NCBI GenBank assembly: GCA_031284315.1
Contig: JAITAB010000063.1
Span: 1-64,000 of the forward strand
DNA: 64,000 nt
Reading direction: 5' to 3'
Source: Campylobacteraceae bacterium
Lineage (GTDB): Bacteria > Campylobacterota > Campylobacteria > Campylobacterales > Campylobacteraceae
Both the position numbers and the translations under genes were made by a program. Below are positions 49,982 through 60,562 of this stretch, piece by piece (position 1 is the first letter of the stretch; every line of letters starts with the position of its first letter). The notes beneath the pieces are model-generated. The model did not search any database. It had not been told where the DNA came from and saw nothing but the letters and a program-made list of their open reading frames with translations.

Positions 49982-50395
49982 TTAATCGTCAAAATCAAAC
50001 TCTTTTATTTTTTCCGCCCATGCTTTTTGTTTTTCGCTAAGTTTTAGCGCGGCATTTTTGCGCAAATTAAGATGCGTCAGTTTTAAAGCGGTTATATTTT
50101 CGGGCAGGGATATTAAATTATTCTCTTGCAGATCCAGCTTTTTGAGATTTTTAAGATTGCCCAGCTCTTCAGGCAGCGAAGACAATCCAAGAGATGAAAG
50201 GTTGAGTTCGGTAATTTTTAAAAGCGTTTTTTCGTCATAGCGCGGCATTTTTTTGCGGCTTACGCCGTTATCGTCTGCCCATTTTGCAAGAATGCCGCTC
50301 CATTTGTTCATATCATAACGCCTGTAACTTGAGACATAAACTATCATGCCAAGAGCCAAAAGACATATTATTGTCGTTATGGTTGTCGCTATCAT
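49982..50395 (-). CDS. Membrane-anchored leucine-rich-repeat protein
   Basis: N-terminal TM; LNLSSLGLSSLPEELGNLKNLKKLDLQENNLISLPENI. Confidence 0.75.
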   Translation of the reverse strand: MIATTITTIICLLALGMIVYVSSYRRYDMNKWSGILAKWADDNGVSRKKMPRYDEKTLLKITELNLSSLGLSSLPEELGNLKNLKKLDLQENNLISLPENITALKLTHLNLRKNAALKLSEKQKAWAEKIKEFDFDD

Positions 50396-50601
50396 AAATC
50401 AATCCTTTTTTTAAATTGCGAAATATTAGCATATTTTTTTAAAACCGAAACTTAGTGTGCCAAAAAGCTTAAAAGAGCGCAATAAAAAGGCTTTTAATAT
50501 TTTTTTAATATCGTTTTGATAAAATAATGCTCCTCTTAAAAAGCATTATGCGAAAATCGCTGATTTTTTGGGGATATTTTGTTTGGTTTTAAGGATATAA
50601 A

Positions 50602-50919
50602 ATGACAGAACTTTTATTTGTGCTTGAGTTTATTTTGGCGATTATCATCACTATTGCCGTTTTGCTTCAAAAAAGCTCATCTATCGGACTTGGCGCGTAT
50701 AGCGGCAGTAATGAATCGCTGTTCGGCGCAAAAGGTCCAAGCGGATTTTTGGCTAAATTTACGCTCGCTGTGGGGCTTTTATTTATTGTAAATACGATAA
50801 CTCTTACATATTTGTACAATCAGCAAAGCGGCGGCTCCGTAGTCGATAGTTTCGTTCCATCCGCTCCCGAAACCCTTTCGGAAGAGACTCCTTCCGCACC
50901 CGCCGCGCCTGAGATTTGA
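50602..50919 (+). CDS. secG: Preprotein translocase subunit SecG
   Basis: LLQKSSSIGLGAYSGSNESLFGAKGPSGFLAKFT. Confidence 0.92.
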   Translation: MTELLFVLEFILAIIITIAVLLQKSSSIGLGAYSGSNESLFGAKGPSGFLAKFTLAVGLLFIVNTITLTYLYNQQSGGSVVDSFVPSAPETLSEETPSAPAAPEI

Positions 50920-51860
50920 TGCGTCTGATAACTCTTTTGTGCGTACTCGCAGGCTATATATTTGCCGATGCGCATATTTTTTTATACCACCGCTTTAATG
51001 ACGAGCGGCATCCCTCTACCAATACGCAAAATGAGGTATTGCGCCGGCAGTTTGAATTTTTAAAAGACAATAACTATACGGTCGTGCCTTTAAAATCTAT
51101 CGTTGATAAGTTAAGTCAAAATGAAACTCTGCCCGAAAAATGGGTCGCTTTGACGATAGACGACGGATATAAAAGCTTTTTAAACGCGCTGCCGATATTT
51201 GACGAGTTTGGATATCCCTTCACGATGTTTGTATATGTTGAAGCGGCGGAGAAAAAATATCCCGATTTTTTGAGTTGGGAAGAGTTAAGAGAGCTTGAAA
51301 AACATAACGGCACGCTCGCTTTTCATTCATATTCGCATGGACGTCAGACAAGGCAGAGCGCGGAAGAGCTGAGGGAAGATTTTGAAAAGGGCTTGGAACT
51401 TTACGAAAAAAGAGTCGGCTCTAAAAGCGCGTTTTATTCGTATCCGTACGGCGAGTTTGACGATGAGGTGCAAAATATCGCGAAAGAGTTCGAATTTACC
51501 GCGATACTCAATCAAAATATCGGCACAATTTCCGATAAAAGCAGCGTATATGACTTAAACCGTTTCGCGCTGACAGGCAGTGCAAACATAAAACCTCTTT
51601 TAAAGTACGAATCCCTTGAAACGGAGTGGATAGAGCCGCAAAAATACCCCGAAAACGGCAATATCACAAAAGTAAAAGCGCGCATCAATGCCAATGTTAC
51701 GAAAGCGCAGCTTTATATTACGGATTTGGGCTGGCGCGGCGTAAAAGTAAAAGAGGGCATGATAGAATACGACATGAACGAAAAGCTAAAAAAGCAAAGA
51801 GTAAGGGTAATAATACGAACAGGCGATAAAATTTCAACAAAAATTTTAGTAAAGGATTAA
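50919..51860 (+). CDS. Secreted polysaccharide deacetylase
   Basis: [40 protein letters not shown]. Confidence 0.88.
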   Translation: MRLITLLCVLAGYIFADAHIFLYHRFNDERHPSTNTQNEVLRRQFEFLKDNNYTVVPLKSIVDKLSQNETLPEKWVALTIDDGYKSFLNALPIFDEFGYPFTMFVYVEAAEKKYPDFLSWEELRELEKHNGTLAFHSYSHGRQTRQSAEELREDFEKGLELYEKRVGSKSAFYSYPYGEFDDEVQNIAKEFEFTAILNQNIGTISDKSSVYDLNRFALTGSANIKPLLKYESLETEWIEPQKYPENGNITKVKARINANVTKAQLYITDLGWRGVKVKEGMIEYDMNEKLKKQRVRVIIRTGDKISTKILVKD

Positions 51861-51861
51861 C

Positions 51862-52419
51862 ATGCTGGACGAAGTTTACAAATTTGAAAAAGAGCACATG
51901 AGTAAAAGCATAGAAGCTCTCAAACGCGATTTTCAGACGCTTAGAAGCGGCAAGGTGAATATATCGGTTTTGGATAATATCCATATAGATTATTACGGTT
52001 CGCCTACGCAGTTAAATCAAGTCGCTTCCATTATGGCTGTGGATGCGGTTACGATAAGTATCTCTCCATGGGAGAAAAAACTTATAAAAGAGATTGAACG
52101 CGCAATAGCCGAAGCAAATATCGGCGTCAATCCGAACAGCGACGGCGAGGGCGTGAAGCTCTATTTTCCGCCCATGACAGTAGAACAGCGCCAAGAGAGC
52201 GCAAAACATGCAAGAGCGTTCGGCGAAAAGGCAAAAGTCGCTATCAGAAATATCCGCAAAGAGGCAAACGATAAAATCAAAAAAGCCGAAAAGGATAAAA
52301 TTTTAAGCGAAGATGCGGCCAAAAAAGGCGAAAACGAAGTGCAAAAAATCACCGATGAATTTATAAAAACGGCTGACGACCTTGTCAAGCACAAAGAAAA
52401 TGAACTTTTGAAAGTGTAA
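51862..52419 (+). CDS. frr: Ribosome recycling factor
   Basis: [31 protein letters not shown]. Confidence 0.95.
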   Translation: MLDEVYKFEKEHMSKSIEALKRDFQTLRSGKVNISVLDNIHIDYYGSPTQLNQVASIMAVDAVTISISPWEKKLIKEIERAIAEANIGVNPNSDGEGVKLYFPPMTVEQRQESAKHARAFGEKAKVAIRNIRKEANDKIKKAEKDKILSEDAAKKGENEVQKITDEFIKTADDLVKHKENELLKV

Positions 52420-52420
52420 C

Positions 52421-53029
52421 ATGGATGTAGAAAAAATTTATAAAAACGCCAACGCCTATCTTGAAGGGCATTTTTTGCTCTCGTCAGGAAACCATTCGCG
52501 CTACTATCTGCAAAGCGCGAAAGTGCTTGAAAATCCGCGCACAGCCGCAGAACTTGCGCAAGAGCTTGCAAAACAGATAAAGATTTACGGCATAAAGGCT
52601 GATTGCGTATGCGCTCCTGCGCTTGGCGGAATATTGGCAGGTTATGAATTGGCGCGCGCGCTTGGCATTCGTTCCATTTTTACCGAAAGAGTTGAGGGCA
52701 AAATGACGCTAAGACGCGGCTTTGAAGTTAAAAAAGGCGAAAAATTTATCATTTGCGAAGATATTATAACCACGGGCGGTTCTGCCATAGAATCCGCCAG
52801 AGTTATTTTTGAAATGGGCGGACAAATAACGGCGTTTGCCGCGCTTGCCAACAGAGGATTTTGCACGCGCGTAAACAGTTCCGTCAAAACAAAACTAAGC
52901 TGTAAACTGCCGTATGATATACCGTTTTTCGCGCTTGCGGATTTTGATTTTGAGATATTTTCTCCCGAAGAGTGTCCCATGTGCAAATTCGGAAGCGTTG
53001 CCGTAAAACCCGGAAGCCGCGGCAATTAA
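52421..53029 (+). CDS. pyrE: Orotate phosphoribosyltransferase
   Basis: [33 protein letters not shown]. Confidence 0.93.
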   Translation: MDVEKIYKNANAYLEGHFLLSSGNHSRYYLQSAKVLENPRTAAELAQELAKQIKIYGIKADCVCAPALGGILAGYELARALGIRSIFTERVEGKMTLRRGFEVKKGEKFIICEDIITTGGSAIESARVIFEMGGQITAFAALANRGFCTRVNSSVKTKLSCKLPYDIPFFALADFDFEIFSPEECPMCKFGSVAVKPGSRGN

Positions 53030-53038
53030 AACCGTAAA

Positions 53039-53488
53039 ATGCGCCGTAAAAATATAATAAAATATAACAAAATTAAATTAGAAAATGAGCATGCCGCGCC
53101 CGTTTTTAAACGCGTGAAAGCCTTTATCATTGATATGTTTATGATAAATATGCCCATTTTATATTTTACGGCTTACGTTATTTTGGACGGACGCAGCGAA
53201 TTTTTAAACAGCCAAACGGCTATATTCGCATGCACGGCGGTTTTCGGATTTATCCTCTCTTTGTTTTTTGCCGCCGCAGGACAAAGTCCGGGATATAAAG
53301 CATACCAAATCAAATTAATAGACATGCGCACGAGGGAAAAGCCGCGTTTTTTCAGGGCGTATTTTAGATTTTTTTGTTTTATATTCTCAGGCGTTACGAT
53401 AATAGGGCTTTTGCTCGCGTTTTTAAGAGCTGATAAAAAGTGTTTTCATGATATATTTTCAGATACTGTTTGCATAGAGTGTAAATAA
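53039..53488 (+). CDS. RDD-family membrane protein
   Basis: FKRVKAFIIDMFMINMPI; QSPGYKAYQIKLID; KKCFHDIFSDT. Confidence 0.8.
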   Translation: MRRKNIIKYNKIKLENEHAAPVFKRVKAFIIDMFMINMPILYFTAYVILDGRSEFLNSQTAIFACTAVFGFILSLFFAAAGQSPGYKAYQIKLIDMRTREKPRFFRAYFRFFCFIFSGVTIIGLLLAFLRADKKCFHDIFSDTVCIECK

Positions 53489-53492
53489 AAAT

Positions 53493-54260
53493 ATGATACA
53501 ATTAACCCTATTTTTTAATTTTTGGAGAGCCATGAGAGCTGTGATAATATCCATATCGTTTATGCTGTTTTTTGTCGGATGCGCAGATAAAAGCGCCGTA
53601 CATGCGGACTTTGACGAAGACGATTTTGAAGCGGAATTTGCCTCAAACGACGAATTTGACCCTTTAAGCGGATACAACAGAGCCATGACGGCATTTAACG
53701 ATGCGGCGTATCGTTACGCGATTATTCCGACCGCCAAAGGTTACTCAAAAATCGTGCCAAAAGGCGCAAGAGACTCCATAAATAACTTTTTTGACAATCT
53801 TATCTTTCCATCGCGACTTGTGAATAATTTATTGCAAGGCAAATTTTCAAACGCCGCTTCCGAAACGGGACGGTTTATCATCAATACAACGGTTGGATTT
53901 TTAGGCTTTGCGAATGTTGCGGACGAAATATACGGCATGCAAAAACATGACGAGGATTTCGGGCAGACTTTGGGCGTTTGGGGCGTTCCGTCAGGACCTC
54001 ATGTGGCGCTGCCGCTTCTGGGTCCTTCAAATGTGCGCGATATCGGAGGAATGGTAACTGATTATCTGCTTAAAAGCCAATACGATACCGGTTTTTTTGA
54101 AGAAAACTGGCAAAATTACGCTCTTACAGGATTTAAAACATTTAATGGTTTAGCGGATTTCGCGCCCATGTACGAAACATTAACAAAAGATGCGATAGAC
54201 TTGTATCCGCTGATGAAAAACGCGTACGAGCAAAGAAGAGACAAACTGATAAAGGAGTAA
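53493..54260 (+). CDS. mlaA: MlaA/VacJ-family lipoprotein
   Basis: Lipobox region FVGCADK; DPLSGYNRAMTAFND; FGQTLGVWGVPSGPHVALPLLGPSNVRD. Confidence 0.9.
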   Translation: MIQLTLFFNFWRAMRAVIISISFMLFFVGCADKSAVHADFDEDDFEAEFASNDEFDPLSGYNRAMTAFNDAAYRYAIIPTAKGYSKIVPKGARDSINNFFDNLIFPSRLVNNLLQGKFSNAASETGRFIINTTVGFLGFANVADEIYGMQKHDEDFGQTLGVWGVPSGPHVALPLLGPSNVRDIGGMVTDYLLKSQYDTGFFEENWQNYALTGFKTFNGLADFAPMYETLTKDAIDLYPLMKNAYEQRRDKLIKE

Positions 54261-54262
54261 CG

Positions 54263-54859
54263 ATGAAATTGAGACTTTTTTTGGCGGCGCTTTTTGCATG
54301 CACGCTTTTGAGCGCGCTTGAAGAGAGCCGGATAGACGCTGTCATGAGCCGCGATATCATAAAAGCGACCGATATTTTGCAAAACAAAAATATAGGCGAT
54401 GAGGAGAAATCAAAAAAGATTTTTGAAATGTTTGACTCTTTTTTTGATTTTAATCAAATGGCGGTTATATGCCTTGGCAAAGCGCAGTGGACGCAGTTAA
54501 ATGATGCGCAGCAAAAGGAATTTATCGAAAAATTTGTCAAGCGGCTTAAAGAGTCTTATATAGTCAAACTCAAACTCTACACGGATGAAAAAATCACTAT
54601 CCAAAAAGCCGAAAAAAAGAGCGCGGCGCGTATTCAAGTGCCGATGATTTTGAGCGCAAAAGACGGGCAGACTTACGAAATTTTATATAAGTTTTACGAT
54701 ACCAAAAATGAGCGCGGCTGGCTTATTTACGATGTTGATGTTGTCGGGATAAGCATTGTGCAGACATACAGAAGCCAATTTGAGGGCGCGCTGAAAAGCG
54801 GAACATTTGAGGATTTGATAAAAAAGATAGACGCTATTGAGATAGAAGTACAAAAATAA
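54263..54859 (+). CDS. mlaC: MlaC/Ttg2D-family phospholipid-binding protein
   Basis: Signal peptide; FDSFFDFNQMAVICLGKAQW; GWLIYDVDVVGISIVQTYRSQF. Confidence 0.85.
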   Translation: MKLRLFLAALFACTLLSALEESRIDAVMSRDIIKATDILQNKNIGDEEKSKKIFEMFDSFFDFNQMAVICLGKAQWTQLNDAQQKEFIEKFVKRLKESYIVKLKLYTDEKITIQKAEKKSAARIQVPMILSAKDGQTYEILYKFYDTKNERGWLIYDVDVVGISIVQTYRSQFEGALKSGTFEDLIKKIDAIEIEVQK

Positions 54860-57315
54860 TGCTAAGAAAACTTTATGAGGGATTTGTACTGAAATTCCCG
54901 ATATTTGTATTGTCGGCGCTTTTGCTGATAATCGCCGCGCTGGCGTATCAGTCCACAAAACTTGAAGTGGACGCTTCAGCTGAAACGCTGCTGCTGGAAG
55001 GCGACGCGGATTTGCAGTTCATGAGAGAAGTTTCGGCGCGCTATCCTTCGGGGCTTGACATGCTTATCGTCTCTTTTGCGCCCGAATCCGACCTTCTTTC
55101 GCCGAAATCTCTGCGTTCTATTGATGAAATTTCAAAAGATTTGAAAAAGATAGAGCGCGTAGATTCTGTCATGAGCATACTTGATGTTCCGCTTTTGGAG
55201 AATGGAAGCAGTGCGATAAAAGAGTTGATAAACGATATAACTACCCTGCGTTCATCGTATGCGAATCTTGAAAAAGCAAGAGAAGAGCTTTTGACAAGCC
55301 CTATTTACAGTGAAAATATCGTCAGCAAAGACTTGAAAACTACGGCGATTGTCGTCATGTTAAAGCCGGACACTATTTATGCGGATCTTCTTGCAAAGCG
55401 CAATCAAGCCCGCGCGAAAGCCGAACAAAACCGAACGAAAGAAAACGAAGAGGCATTAACTGCCGCGATAGGCGAATTTAAGCATTACCGCGATGAATTA
55501 AGAATCAAAGAGAAGGAAACAATAATCCAAATAAGGGCGGTTTTAAAAGAGCATAAAGATGACGGCGCACTCTTTTTGGGCGGCGTAAATATGATAGCCG
55601 TTGATATGATAACTTTTGTCAAATCCGACCTTGTGTATTTCGGCGCGATACTGTTTGCGCTGCTGGCATTGATACTTTGGATTATATTCCGCCAAGCGCG
55701 GTATGTTGTATTGCCGCTGCTTATCTGCATTCTTAGCATCGTTTCAACGGCTGGGATTTTGGGATTTTTCGGATGGGAAGTTACAGTTATTTCGTCCAAT
55801 TTCGTGGCATTGCAGTTAATTTTGACGATTTCCATAGTTTTGCATCTTATCGTCAGATACCGCGAACTTGCCTCAAAATATCCAAAAGTCGCGCAAAAAG
55901 AGCTTGTTTTATTGACAGTTTTATCTAAGGCAAATCCATCTTTTTTCGCAGTTTTCACGACAATTATCGGCTTTTTATCCCTCATGCTTTCAAATATCAA
56001 GCCCGTGATAAATCTTGGATGGATGATGGCGAGCGGCATCACGATGTCTTTAATCATAGCTTTTGCGGCATTTCCCGTTATCCTCATGCTGATACCAAAA
56101 AAAGCTCTTTATACGAAATTTGAAAAAGAGTTTGCCCTTTCCCGTCTTTGCGCCGCAATCGTGGACAAACATGGTTTTTTTATCATAGGAACTGCTGTTT
56201 GCATGATTATATTTACGATTGTCGGCATACAGAAAATACGCGTTGAAAACAGTTTTATCAACTACTTTAAGCCCTCAACGCAAATATATCAGGGAATGCA
56301 AAATATAGACCAAAATCTTGGCGGTACAACGCCTATGGATGTGATTGTCCGCTTTAATACCGAAGAGATGGCAGAGGGCGGAGAAGACGACTTCGAAGCG
56401 GAATTTACAGAAGATAAAAACGATCCCAAATACTGGTTTACGCCGAAAGTTACAAATACCGCTCTTAAAGTCCATGACTATTTTGAAAACAATGAATTTG
56501 TCGGCAAAGTGCAATCTTTAGGGACTATGCTCAAAGTCGGCGAACGGCTCAACGGCGGCAGAGAACTTGACAGCTTTGAATTGGCTTTGATATATGAAAA
56601 ACTCCCCGAAAAATATAGAGATATGATTTTGTCGCCTTACATAAGCATTGAAAATAACGAGCTTCGCTTTACCATGCGGCTTATTGATTCAGACCCAAAT
56701 CTAAAACGAAACGAGTTGATACAAAAGGCGGACGAGGATTTGAAAGGGATAGTTACGCCGGACATTGGCACATACCGTTTATCGGGCGCGATGGTTTTAT
56801 ATAACAATATGCTCCAATCCCTTTTCAAATCGCAGATTTTGACGCTTGGCGCGGTGGCTTTGGTATTTTTTATCATATTTATTCCGCTGTTCAGTTCTGT
56901 AAAAGCGTCTTTGACGGCGATATTTTCAAATCTTGTGCCTATGGGCGTAGTGTTTGGATTTATGGGTTTTGCCGGTATTCCTCTTGACATGATGACTATC
57001 ACGGTCGCAGCTATCAGTATCGGCATGGGAGTTGACAATACCATACACTATATATACCGCTTTAAAGAAGAGCTTCGGCTTCATGGCGGGGATTATACAA
57101 AAGCGATGTACGCTTCTCACAACAGCGCCGGTTACGCGATGTACTATACGACTATATCTACCGCGTTGGGTTTCGGCGTGCTGGTGTTTTCAAATTTTAT
57201 ACCGACGATATATTTTGGCATGCTTACGGTCGCGGTCATGATAATGGTCTTTTTCGGCGCGATAATATTACTGCCGAGATTGCTTTTGATATTTAAGCCG
57301 TTCAAGATAAGGTAA
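54859..57315 (+). CDS. MMPL/RND-family transporter (HpnN-like)
   Basis: Two repeated TM blocks with large periplasmic loops; SIGMGVDNTIHYIYRFKEEL. Confidence 0.88.
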   Translation: MLRKLYEGFVLKFPIFVLSALLLIIAALAYQSTKLEVDASAETLLLEGDADLQFMREVSARYPSGLDMLIVSFAPESDLLSPKSLRSIDEISKDLKKIERVDSVMSILDVPLLENGSSAIKELINDITTLRSSYANLEKAREELLTSPIYSENIVSKDLKTTAIVVMLKPDTIYADLLAKRNQARAKAEQNRTKENEEALTAAIGEFKHYRDELRIKEKETIIQIRAVLKEHKDDGALFLGGVNMIAVDMITFVKSDLVYFGAILFALLALILWIIFRQARYVVLPLLICILSIVSTAGILGFFGWEVTVISSNFVALQLILTISIVLHLIVRYRELASKYPKVAQKELVLLTVLSKANPSFFAVFTTIIGFLSLMLSNIKPVINLGWMMASGITMSLIIAFAAFPVILMLIPKKALYTKFEKEFALSRLCAAIVDKHGFFIIGTAVCMIIFTIVGIQKIRVENSFINYFKPSTQIYQGMQNIDQNLGGTTPMDVIVRFNTEEMAEGGEDDFEAEFTEDKNDPKYWFTPKVTNTALKVHDYFENNEFVGKVQSLGTMLKVGERLNGGRELDSFELALIYEKLPEKYRDMILSPYISIENNELRFTMRLIDSDPNLKRNELIQKADEDLKGIVTPDIGTYRLSGAMVLYNNMLQSLFKSQILTLGAVALVFFIIFIPLFSSVKASLTAIFSNLVPMGVVFGFMGFAGIPLDMMTITVAAISIGMGVDNTIHYIYRFKEELRLHGGDYTKAMYASHNSAGYAMYYTTISTALGFGVLVFSNFIPTIYFGMLTVAVMIMVFFGAIILLPRLLLIFKPFKIR

Positions 57316-57445
57316 CGGCGCAATTCTCTCCCATACCCTTTAACAGCCGCGCAAATAGTACATGAGCGCGGCTCTTTTCATTCAAGGTCTTTTTTAAAAG
57401 CAAAATGGTAAAATATGCCACTTTATTTTTTTTAAGGATTTCCAA

Positions 57446-58498
57446 ATGGCAGCGATAGACGAAAACAAAAAAAAAGCTCTTGAATTAACTCTAAAACAGA
57501 TAGATAAAGCTTTCGGCAAAGGCGCGATAGTGCGTCTTGGAGATAAAGAATTTGAGCCTATTGACGCTATCAGCACGGGTTCTTTGGGTCTTGATATCGC
57601 TCTTGGCATCGGCGGCGTTCCCAAAGGCAGAGTTATTGAGATTTACGGACCTGAGAGTTCAGGCAAAACGACTCTTGCTTTGCAAATCATCGCGCAGTCT
57701 CAAAAAAGCGGCGGAGTTTGCGCTTTTATAGACGCTGAACATGCGCTTGATGTCAAATATGCTAAAAATCTCGGCGTTGATACGGACAATCTGCTTGTCT
57801 CGCAGCCCGATTTTGGCGAACAGGCGCTTGATATTGTGGAGACTGTCGCCAGAAGCGGCGCTATTGATGTGATAGTTATAGACTCAGTTGCCGCGCTTAC
57901 GCCCAAAAGCGAAATTGAAGGCGACATGGGCGACCAGCACATGGGACTTCAAGCAAGGCTCATGAGTCAGGCTCTTAGAAAATTGACAGGCATTTTGCAT
58001 AAAATGCAGACAACCGTCATATTTATAAACCAAATCCGCATGAAAATCGGCGTCATGGGATACGGCAGCCCTGAAACCACAACGGGCGGCAATGCGCTGA
58101 AATTTTACGCTTCCGTCAGGATTGACGTGAGAAAAATCGCTACGCTAAAACAAGCCGAAGAGCAGATAGGCAACCGCGTAAAAGCCAAAGTCGTCAAAAA
58201 CAAAGTCGCGCCGCCGTTTAGACAGGCGGAGTTTGACATTATGTTCGGAGAGGGCATCAGCAAAGAGGGCGAACTTGTGGATTACGGCGTGAAGCTTGAC
58301 ATTATAGACAAATCGGGCGCATGGTTTAGCTACAAAGAGACAAAAGTAGGGCAGGGCAGAGAAAATGTGAAGGCATTTTTGAAAGAACACACTGAGATTG
58401 CGAAACAAATTGAAGATGAGATAAAACAGAGCATCGGCATAAACTCCTCTTTGATAACGATAAGCGACGACGAAAAAGAGACGGCAGGAGACGAGTGA
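57446..58498 (+). CDS. recA: Recombinase A
   Basis: [37 protein letters not shown]. Confidence 0.97.
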   Translation: MAAIDENKKKALELTLKQIDKAFGKGAIVRLGDKEFEPIDAISTGSLGLDIALGIGGVPKGRVIEIYGPESSGKTTLALQIIAQSQKSGGVCAFIDAEHALDVKYAKNLGVDTDNLLVSQPDFGEQALDIVETVARSGAIDVIVIDSVAALTPKSEIEGDMGDQHMGLQARLMSQALRKLTGILHKMQTTVIFINQIRMKIGVMGYGSPETTTGGNALKFYASVRIDVRKIATLKQAEEQIGNRVKAKVVKNKVAPPFRQAEFDIMFGEGISKEGELVDYGVKLDIIDKSGAWFSYKETKVGQGRENVKAFLKEHTEIAKQIEDEIKQSIGINSSLITISDDEKETAGDE

Positions 58499-59763
58499 TG
58501 ATATACATTGACGATGTGTACGGCATTGAGGTTTTGGACAGCCGCGGCAATCCGACCGTAAAAACAACCGTCATTTTAAGCGATGGTACAAAAGCAGCCG
58601 CCATTGTTCCAAGCGGCGCAAGCACAGGAAGCAAAGAAGCGATAGAGTTAAGAGACAAAGACCCCAAACGCTTTAAGGGTAAAGGCGTTTTAAAAGCCTG
58701 CGAAAATGTCGGTTTAATCGGCAATGAATTGATAGGTTTGGAGCCTTTCAATCAAGCGCAGATAGACAGGCTCATACAAGAGATTGACGGCACAAATAAT
58801 TACTCAAATCTCGGAGCCAACGCATCTCTTGGCATATCTATGGCAACGGCTCGCGCGGCGGCAAAGAGTCTTGGTATTCCGCTCTACCGCTATATCGGCG
58901 GCGCAAATGCCCATATACTGCCAACGCCGATGTTTAATGTCATCAACGGCGGCAAACATGCTGACAATAATGTGGATTTTCAAGAGTATATGCTTATGCC
59001 TTTAGATTTTAATAGTTTCAGCGAAGCCCTGCGCGCCGTTACAGAGTGCTACCACAGCTTGAAAGAGATTTTGCAAAAAAATGCTCACTCCGTATCTTTG
59101 GGCGATGAAGGCGGATTTGCGCCGAATCTCAAAAACAATGAAGAGCCGATTAAAATTTTAGCGGAAGCGATAAAGCATGCGGGTTATAAAGCGGGAAAAG
59201 ATATAGCCATTGCGCTTGACGCGGCAAGCAGTGAATTTTATGATAAAAACGGCTACAACTTAAAAGGCGAAAACAGGATTTTAAGCAGCGCTCAAATGGT
59301 TGATTATTACGCCGAACTTTGCGATAAATACCCGATAGTTTCCATTGAAGACGGACTTGGCGAAGATGACTGGGAAGGGTGGGAACTGCTTACAAAAAGG
59401 CTTGGCGGTAAAATACAGCTTGTAGGCGACGACCTTTTTGTAACAAATGCGGCGATTTTAGCCGAAGGCATTAAAAAAGGCGCGGCAAACTCCATACTTA
59501 TCAAACTAAACCAAATCGGTACGGTAACGCAGACGCTGGAAACTATCCGCTTAGCGCACCGCAGCGGCTATACATGCGTGGTAAGCCACAGAAGCGGCGA
59601 GAGCGAAGACGCTTTTATAGCTGATTTTGCCGTAGCCGTAAACTCGGGACAGATAAAAACGGGCGCAACGGCAAGAGGCGAGCGAACCGCCAAATACAAC
59701 CGTCTTTTAGAGATAGAAAGAGAGCTTGGCGGCGGCGAATATTTGGGAAAAATACTTTTTTAG
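58495..59763 (+). CDS. eno: Enolase
   Basis: [46 protein letters not shown]. Confidence 0.97.
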   Translation: MMIYIDDVYGIEVLDSRGNPTVKTTVILSDGTKAAAIVPSGASTGSKEAIELRDKDPKRFKGKGVLKACENVGLIGNELIGLEPFNQAQIDRLIQEIDGTNNYSNLGANASLGISMATARAAAKSLGIPLYRYIGGANAHILPTPMFNVINGGKHADNNVDFQEYMLMPLDFNSFSEALRAVTECYHSLKEILQKNAHSVSLGDEGGFAPNLKNNEEPIKILAEAIKHAGYKAGKDIAIALDAASSEFYDKNGYNLKGENRILSSAQMVDYYAELCDKYPIVSIEDGLGEDDWEGWELLTKRLGGKIQLVGDDLFVTNAAILAEGIKKGAANSILIKLNQIGTVTQTLETIRLAHRSGYTCVVSHRSGESEDAFIADFAVAVNSGQIKTGATARGERTAKYNRLLEIERELGGGEYLGKILF

Positions 59764-59872
59764 TATTTATTTTTAAAACGCGTTTTTAAGTTATGCATGT
59801 AAAAAGCGGCGGTTTAACGCAAAATGGCAATCTTGCACGGCTTGCGGTTTTTGTCAATTTGGCAGACGAGGC

Positions 59873-60175
59873 ATGAAAATATTAAGCAAAAAAATGGAAG
59901 CATTAAAAAATTTCAAAAACAGATTTTTTCACAATCTAAATCAAGAGAAATTTTTCTCTCATGTAAAGAAAATTTTAATCGGTTTTAGTGTCATTTTGCT
60001 TGGTATTTATGTCGGAAATATGCTTTTTGGCAACTCTTCGCTGGAAGTGTTGATCGGGTTGAAAAATGGCAAAATAGAGCTTGAACAGCGCATACGGGAG
60101 TTAAAACATGCGAATGCGCGGTTGCAAAAAGAGCTTTTTGAGCTGCAGCAGTTAGATCCCGATACGAAACAATAG
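59873..60175 (+). CDS. FtsB/DivIC-like septum formation initiator
   Basis: Single TM followed by a coiled coil (LKNGKIELEQRIRELKHANARLQKELFELQQ); directly after eno. Confidence 0.7.
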   Translation: MKILSKKMEALKNFKNRFFHNLNQEKFFSHVKKILIGFSVILLGIYVGNMLFGNSSLEVLIGLKNGKIELEQRIRELKHANARLQKELFELQQLDPDTKQ

Positions 60176-60265
60176 AGAAATTTTGCAATCCTGCCGCTTT
60201 ATTAAAATTTTTTAAGATAAATGTAGTAATATTACTTCATGCTAATTTCAACGCAAGGAGATAAA

Positions 60266-60454
60266 ATGAGACTTAGCGCTCCCACAAAAGTAATCTTTTT
60301 GATTACGCTCGTTATCGCGGTAGTTACCGTTGTCGCGGTTCTTCTCTCGGCTTTGGGCATTATAACAATTCCATTAGTCGTTCCATACGCTTTTTGGCTC
60401 GTAACCGCTGCGTATGTTCTTTTGGCTTTAGGCGTTACGCTTAAAGGTTTGTAA
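60266..60454 (+). CDS. Small hydrophobic membrane protein
   Basis: MRLSAPTKVIFLITLVIAVVTVVAVLLSALG..., two TM helices; aaggag upstream. Confidence 0.65.
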   Translation: MRLSAPTKVIFLITLVIAVVTVVAVLLSALGIITIPLVVPYAFWLVTAAYVLLALGVTLKGL

Positions 60455-60460
60455 AACTTA

Positions 60461-60502
60461 TCGGCAAAATCGTATTTTAAAAGATTTTGCCGATTTTTTT
60501 CT
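60461..60502 (+). terminator. Rho-independent terminator
   Basis: atcggcaaaatc / gattttgccgat perfect stem followed by tttttt. Confidence 0.88.
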
Positions 60503-60562
60503 AAAAATCCAAAATGCCGTGCATTTACTGCTGAATAGGCGTTTTAAACTCCTCGTTTTTTA

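Noticed and set aside
55485-56087. 200-aa ORF antisense to the MMPL transporter gene
   Set aside because: No RBS or family signal; the sense-strand MMPL gene explains the region
54859-57315. MMPL transporter as part of the polyene cluster
   Set aside because: It is 20 kb away and embedded in an mlaA-mlaC operon that is conserved as a unit in Campylobacter
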